Origin: Rhizobium sp. R711
Lineage (GTDB): Bacteria; Pseudomonadota; Alphaproteobacteria; Rhizobiales; Rhizobiaceae
Assembly: GCF_002211365.1 (NCBI RefSeq)
Contig: NZ_LOKZ01000002.1
Location: forward strand, 155,525 to 219,524
DNA length: 64,000 bases
Direction: 5' to 3'
The notes under the pieces are model-generated. The model was not told where the DNA came from and did no database searches. It saw only the letters and a program-made list of their open reading frames with translations. Both the position numbers and the translations under genes were made by a program. Positions 16,132-24,479 of this stretch are shown in pieces. Every line of letters starts with the position of its first letter. Within the stretch, counting starts at the first letter, position 1.

Positions 16132-17223
16132 TCAGGCGACCGCGCGATCGTTGTTGGAGGTACCCTTGACGCCCATGAGGAGGCTGCGCGGTGTGACCAC
16201 GCCAACGACCTCGTTGTTGTCGACGACGGCAATGGCGTCGCGGTCTGTCTGCATGGTCAGCGTAATCAACTCGTCGATGTCGGCATCCAAAGTGGTCCGC
16301 AGCAGCGACGAGACGTCGGAGTGTGGCTCGCTGCGTTGAAACTCGCTGACGCTGTGCATCACGGAATGCGCCTTGATCAGATGCAGCCGCGATATGCCCG
16401 CCACAAACTCGGCGACATAGTCGTCCGCTGGATTGAGGATGATCTCCTCGGCAGTCCCTGTCTGGATGATGACGCCATCTTTCATGATGGCGATGCGGTC
16501 ACCGATGCGGATCGCCTCGTCGAGATCGTGGGTGATGAAGACGGCGGACTTGCCAAGCGACTTCGTGAGCTGGCGAAATTCGTCCTGAAGCTGTCGGCGA
16601 ATCAGCGGATCGAGTGCGCTGAAAGGCTCGTCCATCAGGATGATTTCCGGATCGGAGGCAAGCGCGCGGGCAAGGCCGACACGCTGCTGCATGCCGCCGG
16701 ACAATTCCTTCGGGTATCGGTCAACCCAATCTGCCAGGCCCACCGTTTCCAAGGCGGCCTTGGCGGTCTTATTCCGCTCGAGCTTGGGAATGCCCTGAAC
16801 TTCCAGGCCGAAGGCCGCGTTTTCGAGCACTGTACGATGCGGAAGCAGCGCAACGCTTTGGAACACCATGCCGATGTTCTTGGCACGCATCTGCCGCAGT
16901 TCGACCGGCGAGAGCGCGGCAATGTCCCTGCCTTTGACAAGCACCTTTCCGGAGCTTGGGGTAATCAGCTTGTTCAGCAGCCGGATCAGCGTCGACTTTC
17001 CACTGCCCGACAGGCCCATGATACAGAAGATCTCGCCACGCCGTACCTGCAGGCTGGCGTTCGAGACGCCGACGACGCAGTTGAACTCCTTCAGCACGTC
17101 CTTCTTGCCCAGTCCACGCTCGGTAATCGATCTCATGGCGGCGGCGGACTTGTCCCCGAAAACCTTCCAGAGGGATTGGCAATCAATCAGGACTTCATTG
17201 GTATCGGCGTTTGCGGCTTTCAT
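16132..17223 (-). CDS. Betaine-type ABC importer ATPase with CBS domains (ProV/OpuAA-like)
   Basis: A 363-residue ATP-binding subunit with Walker A GLSGSGKST, signature LSGGMQQRVGLARAL, Walker B ILMDEPFSALD and the switch His in FITHDLDEA. A CBS region follows about residue 275, with SSLLRTTLDADIDELITL and DRDAIAVVDNNEVVGVV. In OpuA systems this region senses ionic strength or nucleotides. The start at 17223 is behind GGGGATCGCT, with an alternative 13 codons upstream. It couples to the two permeases encoded downstream. A strong hairpin separates it from the binding-protein gene before it. Confidence 0.94.
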   Translation of the reverse strand: MKAANADTNEVLIDCQSLWKVFGDKSAAAMRSITERGLGKKDVLKEFNCVVGVSNASLQVRRGEIFCIMGLSGSGKSTLIRLLNKLITPSSGKVLVKGRDIAALSPVELRQMRAKNIGMVFQSVALLPHRTVLENAAFGLEVQGIPKLERNKTAKAALETVGLADWVDRYPKELSGGMQQRVGLARALASDPEIILMDEPFSALDPLIRRQLQDEFRQLTKSLGKSAVFITHDLDEAIRIGDRIAIMKDGVIIQTGTAEEIILNPADDYVAEFVAGISRLHLIKAHSVMHSVSEFQRSEPHSDVSSLLRTTLDADIDELITLTMQTDRDAIAVVDNNEVVGVVTPRSLLMGVKGTSNNDRAVA

Positions 17224-17271
17224 AGCGATCCCCTTGAGCCAATTGGCGCTGGCTTCTCTCATTGGGCTTCA

Positions 17272-17300
17272 AGGGCCGTCCGACCGGGTCGGACGGCCCT
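17272..17300 (-). terminator. Intercistronic hairpin after the binding-protein gene
   Basis: AGGGCCGTCCGAC (17272-17284) pairs perfectly with 17288-17300 around a CGG loop, giving a 13-bp GC-rich stem between the binding-protein and ATPase genes. Such hairpins usually protect the upstream mRNA or attenuate read-through, so the binding protein is made in excess. Confidence 0.75.
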
Positions 17301-17307
17301 GCACGGG

Positions 17308-18159
17308 TTAGTTCTTCTTGATGTTTTCCCAACGCTTGATCAGGTCGGCATGCGCTGCGACCCAGCCCTGGACAGCCTGATCCATCGTCTTGCCGTCCTT
17401 GACCTCGCCGTTGATGGCGGTGATGTCGGCGATCGGAACGTAGACGCTGGCCATGACTTCACGGGCGTGCGGGTTTTCTTCGGAGAAGCCCTTCTTGCCG
17501 ATCCAGTAGTAGCTCTGCGGCGGCGGGAAGACGCCCTTCGGATCCTTGAGGTATTTCACCTCGTATTTCTGGACCATCCACGAAGGCTCCCAGATCGTGA
17601 CGGCGATCCACTCCTTGCGGTCATAGGCAGATTTGAGGGCCGCCGTCATCGCAGCCGTGCTGCCTTCGACCAGCTGCAGCTTGATATCGTAGTCCTTGAC
17701 GGCGTTGGCGGAGTCACGCATCAGGCCGGCGCCCGGCTCGATGCCGATGATCTTGCCGCCGAACTTGTCGGCGTTTTCATTGAGCTGTTCCAAAGAGTCG
17801 ATTGGCACGTATTTCGGAACCGCGATCCCTTGATAGAGGCCGTGCGAAACAGGCGAGATCTTTTCCAGACGGTTCTTGTTCTTGTTCCAGTAGTCCTGGG
17901 CGACATAGTCCGTTTGCGAGGTGAGAACCTGTATGTCGCCCTTGGCAAGAGCGGCATAGGCAATGCCCCATTCGGAAAACTCGGTCACCTTGACGGTATA
18001 GCCGGCGTCTTCAAGAACCTTCTTGGTGATTCCGGTGATGGGCGTCAGATCTTCCCATGACATCGTGCCCATGTTGATCGTCTTTTCTTCCGCGCGAGCC
18101 GGAAGGATGCTGATCCCGACCATCGCGGCGGCGCAGAGCGCTTTCCACAAAGTCTTCAT
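17308..18159 (-). CDS. Betaine-type ABC importer, substrate-binding protein (OpuAC/ProX-like)
   Basis: A 283-residue periplasmic protein with a signal peptide (MKTLWKALCAAAMVGISILPARA, about 23 residues). The OpuAC fold shows NMGTMSWEDLTP, EWGIAYAALAKGDIQV, IGIEPGAGLM and VTIWEPSWM; tryptophans and tyrosines in such segments build the cage for quaternary ammonium groups. The start at 18159 is chosen because the signal peptide begins there. It is the most likely determinant of specificity for this cluster. Proline betaine, hydroxyproline betaine and glycine betaine are all plausible ligands. Confidence 0.93.
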   Translation of the reverse strand: MKTLWKALCAAAMVGISILPARAEEKTINMGTMSWEDLTPITGITKKVLEDAGYTVKVTEFSEWGIAYAALAKGDIQVLTSQTDYVAQDYWNKNKNRLEKISPVSHGLYQGIAVPKYVPIDSLEQLNENADKFGGKIIGIEPGAGLMRDSANAVKDYDIKLQLVEGSTAAMTAALKSAYDRKEWIAVTIWEPSWMVQKYEVKYLKDPKGVFPPPQSYYWIGKKGFSEENPHAREVMASVYVPIADITAINGEVKDGKTMDQAVQGWVAAHADLIKRWENIKKN

Positions 18160-18238
18160 TGTTCTTACTCCTAGTTTTCGTTCCCATTCTCGTTGAAGAC
18201 TTGCGGTGGGCTCAGTCTTCACATTGCGCGGCAAGGGG

Positions 18239-19585
18239 TCATCCCTCGCGGCCTGCACGCAATTCCTGCAACTTGATCACCGAATTGATCCCCAGCCACG
18301 CAAGCGGCTCGGGCGGCAGTCTCGTGGGCGCCGGATGATCCATGTATTTGTCGAGTAGTTCTGAGCCCGTTTCGGTCGCAAGCTCGGCTGCGAGCACACC
18401 GGCAAGCGTGCTCTTCACGGTTCCAAGGCCATTTTCGCAGCACGCCGAAAACAGGCCTTCGTCGATTTCGCCGAAGGCCGGCACGTGATTGCGACTGAGG
18501 CACAGGCGGCCGGCCCAACTGTGCTGGAACGGCAACTCCGCCAATTTCGGAAAACGCGCATCAAGCGACCGACGATGGGCGGCCGCGAGCTTGGCCAGGC
18601 GTTTGTCGGTGACAGCGATCGTCCTGTCGTAGGTGTATTTTGTGCGAAGGACGATACGTGAAAGCCCGTTCGAGGTGATCTTGCGAACCGTTGCGCCCAT
18701 GGCATCAGCCGGCAGCAACGCCCACCTGTCCTGCCCAGATACGGCATGCGCGATATCATCCGCCGGAAAAGGAGCCGTCATCGACGCATAGGCAAATATA
18801 TGGATCAGCCGACCCCGAAAATGGCCGAAGTCCTCGATGTGCCCGTTGACCCCCAAGATGACCTTCGGCGCGGTAACCGAGCCCCGTGTCGATTTGGCTG
18901 TCCAGGTCCCGCCCTCACGCCGCAGTTCCGTGACAGGCGAGCGCTCGACGATCGTCACGGTCTGCCCAACGCCAGCCGCAAAGCCACGGACATAGTCCGC
19001 AGGCTGGATCATGACCGCACCGGGGGTGTACAAACCGCCGAGGTAGTAGTCGGAGCCTGTCAGCTCGCGCATTTGCGATCGGTCGAGGAACACATGTTTT
19101 TCGCCGATGCGCCGAAGCGACTCGCCGTAACTGACGTTCAGCTTCATTCCCCGGGCCGTTGCCGCGGCATTGATTTTGCCTGACGGGTCGAATGTCTCCC
19201 TGGACATCCCATATTCGTCCGCAGCGCTTTTTGCGAAATCGATCGCAAAGCGGTTTTGTGCAATCTCAAGGGCGGTTGCCGTCTCACTCGCGCCTGAATA
19301 CTCGCCCGCTGAAAGATTGTGCGGCACATCGATCATGTAGCCGGAATTTCGGCCAGCCGTGCTTTTGGCTACCTCTCCCGCTTCCATGACGACGATCTTG
19401 TCGCTCGGCCGGATCTGTGAGAGCCGTCGGGCCGCGGACAACCCCGCAAACCCCGCTCCGACGATGAGCCAGTCGGCTGCCACACTGCCTTCGAGTGTCC
19501 GCAGGGGCGCGATACGGTTGCTGATCGCCTCCCAGCCGGAGACACCGGATTCAGCGGGCAGCCGTCTGACGACAGTCTTCGTCAT
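18239..19585 (-). CDS. DAO-type FAD-dependent amino acid/amine oxidoreductase
   Basis: A 448-residue flavoprotein of the D-amino-acid oxidase/glycine oxidase fold. The dinucleotide-binding motif is VGAGFAGLSAARRL near residue 42-55, an acidic MEAGEV follows at the end of the second strand, and the C-terminal segment NHVPAFGEIDEG...CENGLGTVKSTLAGVLAAEL closes the FAD site. It probably oxidises a secondary or cyclic amine such as cis-4-hydroxy-D-proline or an N-methyl amino acid. It overlaps the aldehyde dehydrogenase gene by 4 nt and has a full-length paralogue of identical size at 23132-24478. Confidence 0.88.
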   Translation of the reverse strand: MTKTVVRRLPAESGVSGWEAISNRIAPLRTLEGSVAADWLIVGAGFAGLSAARRLSQIRPSDKIVVMEAGEVAKSTAGRNSGYMIDVPHNLSAGEYSGASETATALEIAQNRFAIDFAKSAADEYGMSRETFDPSGKINAAATARGMKLNVSYGESLRRIGEKHVFLDRSQMRELTGSDYYLGGLYTPGAVMIQPADYVRGFAAGVGQTVTIVERSPVTELRREGGTWTAKSTRGSVTAPKVILGVNGHIEDFGHFRGRLIHIFAYASMTAPFPADDIAHAVSGQDRWALLPADAMGATVRKITSNGLSRIVLRTKYTYDRTIAVTDKRLAKLAAAHRRSLDARFPKLAELPFQHSWAGRLCLSRNHVPAFGEIDEGLFSACCENGLGTVKSTLAGVLAAELATETGSELLDKYMDHPAPTRLPPEPLAWLGINSVIKLQELRAGREG

Positions 19586-21099
19586 CGGATCGTCTCGTCG
19601 ACCGAGCGATCGGAAACGTCGATCCAGATCGTCTTCAGTTCGCAGTAGTTATCGTGGGCGAAGATGGACTTGTCTCGACCGCCGAAACCGGACTCCTTGT
19701 AGCCGCCGAACGGTGTCGTTGCGTCGCCTTCTCCGAAGCAGTTGACGGTGACCAATCCAGCCCGGATGTCACGCGACAGCCGGATCGCGTTCTTCAGGCT
19801 GCCGGTATAGACCGACGCGGTCAGGCCATAATTGGTGTCATTGGCAAGTGCGACGGCTTCGGCAATGGTGTTGAACGTCGTCACCGACAGGATCGGCCCG
19901 AAGATCTCTTCCTTGAACAGCCGGCTTGCGGCCGTAACGCCCTCGACCACCGTCGGCTCGACGAAGATGCCGCCACGCGTTTGGCCGCCATGCGCGATCG
20001 TCAGCTTCTCGCTTTTGATGTCGTCGAGGAAGGATGTGACCTTCTCGTAGTGGTTTTTGCTGACCAGCGCACCGACGCGGTTTTCCGGATCGAGCGGATC
20101 GCCCGTCTTCCACTCGCGCATATAGGCCCCAATGCGCTTCAACAGCTCGTCCTTAACCTTGGCGTGGACGATCAGTCGCGAACTGGCTGAGCAGTTTTCG
20201 CCCATGTTCCAGAAGGCACCATTGACCACCTGTTCGGCGACGAGATCCAGGTCCTCGGCGTCTTCCAGCACCACGGCCGGGTTCTTGCCGCCGCATTCGA
20301 GTACGACCTTCTTGAGGTTGGAATCGGCGGAATAGTGCAGGAAGCGGCGCCCGGTCGGCGTCGAGCCGGTGAAGGCCACCATATCGACGTCCATGTGCAA
20401 GCCGAGCGGTTCACCGACCTCCCGGCCGCTGCCGGTGACGACGTTGAGGATACCGGCCGGAATGCCAGCTTCATGAGCAAGTTCGGCGACGCGCAGCGTC
20501 GTCAGCGTCGTCTCCTGCGCAGGCTTGACGATGACCGAGCAACCGGCCGCCAGCGCCGGCCCAATCTTCCAGGCGAGCATCAGCAGGGGGAAGTTCCAAG
20601 GCAACACGCAGCCGACGACACCGATCGGCTCGCGTACGACCATCGCCAGCGCATTGGGGCCGACCGGATTGGTATTGTCATAGAGCTTGTCGATTGCCTC
20701 GGCATGCCAACGAATGGTGTGAATAGTGTCGGGTACGTCGACCGTCTGGCACTCGCGAACCGGCTTGCCGCTGTCGAGGCTTTCCATGACCGCGAGCTCA
20801 TGGCGATTTTTTTCAAGCAGCTTTGCGAACTTGATGAGCGTCTCCTTGCGCTCGCCGGGCGATAGCTGACGCCAGCGGCCATCCTCGAACGCCTCTCTTG
20901 CCTTGAGGACTGCGTAGTCGACATCGCTTGAGTCACAGGCCGCGACCTCGGCCAGATGTTCGCCGGTCGCGGGATTGGTGGTCTTGAACGTCTTGCCGGA
21001 ATTGGCCGGACGGAAGGCTCCATCAACGAAAGCATTCGTCGGGAACTGAAGACCGGCGGCGATCGCTTTGTATTCGGCTAAGGTCAAGGGTTCATGCAT
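19582..21099 (-). CDS. NAD-dependent aldehyde dehydrogenase (PuuC/betaine-aldehyde type)
   Basis: A 505-residue class I aldehyde dehydrogenase of full length. Visible are the LPWNFPLLM oxyanion Asn region, the FTGSTPTGR coenzyme loop, the general-base Glu in LECGGKNP and the nucleophile Cys in MGENCSASSRL. It would oxidise the semialdehyde released by the cluster DapA-type enzyme. If the substrate is hydroxyproline-derived, this would be alpha-ketoglutarate semialdehyde to alpha-ketoglutarate. It overlaps the DapA-type gene by 8 nt. Family assignment is firm; substrate is inferred. Confidence 0.93.
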   Translation of the reverse strand: MHEPLTLAEYKAIAAGLQFPTNAFVDGAFRPANSGKTFKTTNPATGEHLAEVAACDSSDVDYAVLKAREAFEDGRWRQLSPGERKETLIKFAKLLEKNRHELAVMESLDSGKPVRECQTVDVPDTIHTIRWHAEAIDKLYDNTNPVGPNALAMVVREPIGVVGCVLPWNFPLLMLAWKIGPALAAGCSVIVKPAQETTLTTLRVAELAHEAGIPAGILNVVTGSGREVGEPLGLHMDVDMVAFTGSTPTGRRFLHYSADSNLKKVVLECGGKNPAVVLEDAEDLDLVAEQVVNGAFWNMGENCSASSRLIVHAKVKDELLKRIGAYMREWKTGDPLDPENRVGALVSKNHYEKVTSFLDDIKSEKLTIAHGGQTRGGIFVEPTVVEGVTAASRLFKEEIFGPILSVTTFNTIAEAVALANDTNYGLTASVYTGSLKNAIRLSRDIRAGLVTVNCFGEGDATTPFGGYKESGFGGRDKSIFAHDNYCELKTIWIDVSDRSVDETIR

Positions 21100-22006
21100 G
21101 ACGATTGGCTCCCGACGTGATCTGGCCGACCGTGCGCTTCAGAGTGGCAACGACGGTCTGGAGTGTTCGTTTTTCTTCGCAGTTGAGTGGGCGAAGCGGC
21201 GCGCGCACCGGGCCGGCCTCAAGGCCGATGATCTCGCAGCCGTGTTTGATCGACTGGACGAACTTGCCGCATTCGAGGAAGTCCATCAGTGGCAACATTG
21301 CGGTCATGATCGCGCGCCCCTTGTCGAAATTCCTCTCGACCACACAGGCTTCATAGAGAGCGACATGCTCCCGCGGCAGGAAATTCGAGCCGGCGCAAAC
21401 CCAGCTTCTTGCGCCCCATGCGAAGAATTCGAGCGCTTGGTCATCCCAGCCACAGGAAAGGGCGATATGCGGAAATTTCCTGGCGAGCAGATGAAGGTTG
21501 CCCATGTCGCCGGAGCTTTCCTTGATGGCGACGACATTCTTCGACTTGCCGACGCGCGAGAAATATTCCTCGCCCATCATCACACCCATGCGGGCGGGGT
21601 AGTTGTAGAGCATGATCGGCAGGTTGGCCGCACGATCGACGGTCAGCGCGTGAACGGCGTTTTCCCGCTCCGTCGGAAGCGCATAGGGAGGCGTGGATAC
21701 GAGGATCGCATCGGCGCCGATCTCCTTGGCGGCCTTCGCGTATTCGACCGAATCCTCCGTCCGTGTGGCGCCCGTTCCGATGATGAGAGGCAAGCGGCTC
21801 CCGATAACGTCCTTCGCGTAGGAAGCGAGGTCAAAACGTTCCTGGCTTGTCTGCGCGTAGTACTCGCCCGTCGACCCGCCAACGATAATCCCGTGGACCC
21901 CGGCCTCGATCAGCGTTTCCAGCACGGCAGAAAAGCCCTTCCGGTCGATCTGTCCGCTTTGATCGAGCGGCGTGATGGCCGGGGTGTAGATCCCCTCGAA
22001 TTTCAC
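21092..22006 (-). CDS. DapA-family aldolase/deaminase, copy 1
   Basis: A 304-residue TIM-barrel lyase of the dihydrodipicolinate synthase/N-acetylneuraminate lyase family. The Schiff-base Lys lies in AIKESSGD near residue 162, and the catalytic Tyr in MLYNYPAR near 134. GGSTGEY at about 43-49 replaces the usual GTTGE. In hydroxyproline pathways a member of this family deaminates pyrroline-4-hydroxy-2-carboxylate to alpha-ketoglutarate semialdehyde. The start is a GTG that overlaps the TGA of the upstream GntR gene. Other 2-keto-acid aldolase activities remain possible. Confidence 0.9.
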   Translation of the reverse strand: MKFEGIYTPAITPLDQSGQIDRKGFSAVLETLIEAGVHGIIVGGSTGEYYAQTSQERFDLASYAKDVIGSRLPLIIGTGATRTEDSVEYAKAAKEIGADAILVSTPPYALPTERENAVHALTVDRAANLPIMLYNYPARMGVMMGEEYFSRVGKSKNVVAIKESSGDMGNLHLLARKFPHIALSCGWDDQALEFFAWGARSWVCAGSNFLPREHVALYEACVVERNFDKGRAIMTAMLPLMDFLECGKFVQSIKHGCEIIGLEAGPVRAPLRPLNCEEKRTLQTVVATLKRTVGQITSGANRHA

Positions 22007-22719
22007 TGTGATTTCTCCAATGTTCTGAGAGCCGGACCGCCGATCGAGACGTCCGCCTTAAGTCCCTGCGGCGCGATGAACATCTCCATGTTCTCGCGGG
22101 ACAATTCCCAATGTTCAAAGACGAGATCGACGACGGCATCCTCGTCGTGCGCCGCCAGCGCTTCGATGAAGGCGTCGTGGTGTTCGACCGCCTGCTGAAG
22201 CCGGCGCTTCATGTCCTCGTTTTTCGGCCGGAAGAAGGTGTGACCGATCCGGGCATGGTCGATGAGCAGGCGACCAAGGCTTGGCTGCAAATAGACGTTT
22301 GCCGACATCTCGCCGAAGATCTCGTGGAAGCGGTTGTTCTCAAGGACCATGTCCAAGGCGTCGCGGTTTTCGCTGGCCCTGCGGAAGCGTTCCTGCGTCT
22401 GCTTCAAATCCGCAAGTTGTGATGATTTGAAGTTCTGGACCGCCAATCGACCAATGGCCGCATAGATCATCGGCGCGACCAGAAAGAAGTTTCGCAGCGT
22501 GGCGTGGTTCATCGGAATGACGCGTGCGCCGCGGTTTTCGCGAATATCGACATAACCTTCGCCTGCCAGCCGACGAAAGATGTCCCGCACCGGTGTTCGA
22601 GAAAGGCCATAGCGCTCGCTCAGACTGGCTTCGTCGAGATCGGCGTCGGGGTCGAGCTCCATCGTCAGAATTTCACGTTTCAGGTCTTCGTACAGGTTGG
22701 CCTTGACGGTCTTCGCCAT
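22003..22719 (-). CDS. GntR-family (FCD/FadR-type) regulator, copy 1
   Basis: A 238-residue regulator with an N-terminal winged helix (about residues 8-70, including LSERYGLSRTPVRDIFRRLAGEGYV) and an all-helical FCD effector domain with conserved N.FHEIFGEM, RLLIDHARIG and EHHDAFIEALAAHD histidine/aspartate metal-site positions. It is the first gene of the leftward operon and overlaps the DapA-type gene, so it is probably autoregulated. The 21-bp palindrome at 22788-22808 lies 69 bp upstream of its start (22719). A paralogue occupies 25529-26236. Confidence 0.92.
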   Translation of the reverse strand: MAKTVKANLYEDLKREILTMELDPDADLDEASLSERYGLSRTPVRDIFRRLAGEGYVDIRENRGARVIPMNHATLRNFFLVAPMIYAAIGRLAVQNFKSSQLADLKQTQERFRRASENRDALDMVLENNRFHEIFGEMSANVYLQPSLGRLLIDHARIGHTFFRPKNEDMKRRLQQAVEHHDAFIEALAAHDEDAVVDLVFEHWELSRENMEMFIAPQGLKADVSIGGPALRTLEKSQ

Positions 22720-23131
22720 GCGTTACTCCACGCCGTTGGTTGCGCCATGGCAGAAACATGGCACGCATCTAATATGCTGTCAATAAATTGTGTACTTTGC
22801 GTACACAACAAAAGTTCTGACGGAATACAATTTTGGATGAAGCTGAGTTAACGGCCTGAAATAGCTAGCGATTCCGTCGCGACGGTTTCGCTTCGCGTCA
22901 CCGCGGATCAAGGCTGGATGAAAGGAACCGGAGGCGAACTCGGCATTGGACAAGCTGCGGAGTCCGGGATCAGGCGCCACGCAGCTATGGCCGTGGGCAC
23001 ATCCAATCCGAAAGAGATGGAAGTTTGGGTGGCAAGGATTGGCGAACCCCGCGCATTCCAGAGCAAAACCTAGGCTGATGACGCCCGATATCGTGTGCGT
23101 CACTTTTCCGGAGGTTTATGGCGAGCCCTGC
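22720..23131. promoter_or_regulatory. Intergenic promoter region upstream of the GntR-led operon
   Basis: This 412-nt region lies between two leftward genes. Apart from the palindrome at 22788-22808 it holds no supportable gene. The left half presumably carries the promoter of the operon at 12356-22719. Confidence 0.5.
22788..22808. promoter_or_regulatory. Perfect palindrome, likely GntR operator
   Basis: TTGTGTAC and GTACACAA form a perfect 8-bp inverted repeat around TTTGC, upstream of the GntR gene. The TNGT...ACNA character fits FCD-type GntR sites, so autoregulation of the operon is the natural reading. Confidence 0.65.
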
Positions 23132-24478
23132 TCACTCGGCCCCTGCGCGCCATTCGCGATATGCAAGGTGCAGCTTCGCGCCGATCGTTGCAAACGGCTG
23201 TGGTGGCCATGGTGTCGGCGCAGCCAGTCGTGCGTAGACCCGGCCAAGCTCGGTGTCGTATCCAAGAGCCAGTTCGGCAGCCGCGATCCCGGATGCTGTC
23301 GAGTTCGAGGCTCCAAGGCCGTTGCAGCCGCATGCGGCAAATACGTTGCGTTCGATTTCGCCGAAGGCTGGGACATGGTTGCGTGTAATGGCCATGGCGC
23401 CCGCCCAGCGATATTGCATCTTCACCCCACACAAGTCGGGGAAGCGGTGGCCGAACTTCGCGTCATGCAGGCGTCCGGCGCGCCTTATCGCCGCGTCATT
23501 CACCGCAATGCCCGGATTGTAGCTGTAACGTGAGCGCACCAGAATCCGGTCGCCGCTCCCGGTGTTGATGCGACGAACGGTCGTTCCCATGGGCAGGGCG
23601 GGTGTTGCCGCCCACTTTCGTTGTCCGCCAAGGCGGGAGGGATCGAATTCCTCGGTAAGCGAGGCATAAGTGAAGATATGGAGCAGACGTTCGCGGAAGA
23701 AACCGAAGCTCTCCGCATGCCCGTTGTTCGCCAGAATGATCTTTTCCGCCTGCACGGATCCCTGTGGTGTCTTGACGAGCCAGCCGCTCTCGTGGCGTTC
23801 AAACGAAAGTGCAGGTGTTCGCTCGAAAAGCCTGATCGGGTCGTTTAGGCCGTCGGCAACCGCGCGAATGTAGGCGGCCGGCTGTATGATGACCGTGCCG
23901 GGTGTGAAGAGACCGCAGGTGTAAGCGAGCGATCCGGTCACGGTGCCGATCTCCCTGGCGCTCAGCAACCGATGATCCTCGCCCATCCTTGAAAGCTGCT
24001 CGGCGTAATTTGCAAGGTGCCTGTCGCCTTCAGGGCTTATCGCAACGCTGTAGCGCCCGCAGCGGTCGAAAATGTCTCTGCTTAACCCGTATTCCTCTGC
24101 CATCTCCGCGGCCAAGGCAATCGCCGAGCGCTGGATCAGCACCGACTGTTTGAACTTGTTTTCGGTTTCTCCGCTGAAATCGTCGGAGGAAACCTCGTGC
24201 GGAAGGTCGATGATGAAGCCCGAATTCGCGCCTGCAGGTCCTTCGCTGACAACCCCTGCTTCCAGGATTGCAACGCCGGCAGAAGGATCCAGGCGCGAAA
24301 TGCGCCGGGCTGCCGAAAGACCGGCAAAACCGCCGCCGATGATGACGATGTCCGCGATAACCGATCCCGTCAGCGCCGGGCGTGGCGTGCGCGGTGGAAG
24401 GGTCGCCACCCAGCCCGAAACACCAGCACTTTTCGGAAGCTTCGACGCGACAAAGACGTCTTTGGAACCGGAGAGCAT
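23132..24478 (-). CDS. DAO-type FAD-dependent oxidoreductase, paralogue
   Basis: A 448-residue flavoprotein of the same length and design as the product of 18239-19585. It has IIGGGFAGLSAARRI near residue 45, LEAG at the second strand, GANSGFIIDLPH, and a C-terminal NHVPAFGEIERN...CNGLGASNSTASGIAAAEL FAD-closing segment. It starts 2 nt after the DapA-type gene, behind GGGAGG. With that gene and the GntR gene upstream it forms a duplicate of the first oxidase module, but without its own aldehyde dehydrogenase. It probably acts on a related cyclic or N-methylated amino acid. Confidence 0.88.
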   Translation of the reverse strand: MLSGSKDVFVASKLPKSAGVSGWVATLPPRTPRPALTGSVIADIVIIGGGFAGLSAARRISRLDPSAGVAILEAGVVSEGPAGANSGFIIDLPHEVSSDDFSGETENKFKQSVLIQRSAIALAAEMAEEYGLSRDIFDRCGRYSVAISPEGDRHLANYAEQLSRMGEDHRLLSAREIGTVTGSLAYTCGLFTPGTVIIQPAAYIRAVADGLNDPIRLFERTPALSFERHESGWLVKTPQGSVQAEKIILANNGHAESFGFFRERLLHIFTYASLTEEFDPSRLGGQRKWAATPALPMGTTVRRINTGSGDRILVRSRYSYNPGIAVNDAAIRRAGRLHDAKFGHRFPDLCGVKMQYRWAGAMAITRNHVPAFGEIERNVFAACGCNGLGASNSTASGIAAAELALGYDTELGRVYARLAAPTPWPPQPFATIGAKLHLAYREWRAGAE

Positions 24479-24479
24479 G

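Noticed and set aside
16096..18060. A 654-codon open frame on the plus strand
   Set aside because: It is antisense to the betaine importer ATPase and binding-protein genes, which have clear motifs; GC-rich third positions keep the opposite frame open.
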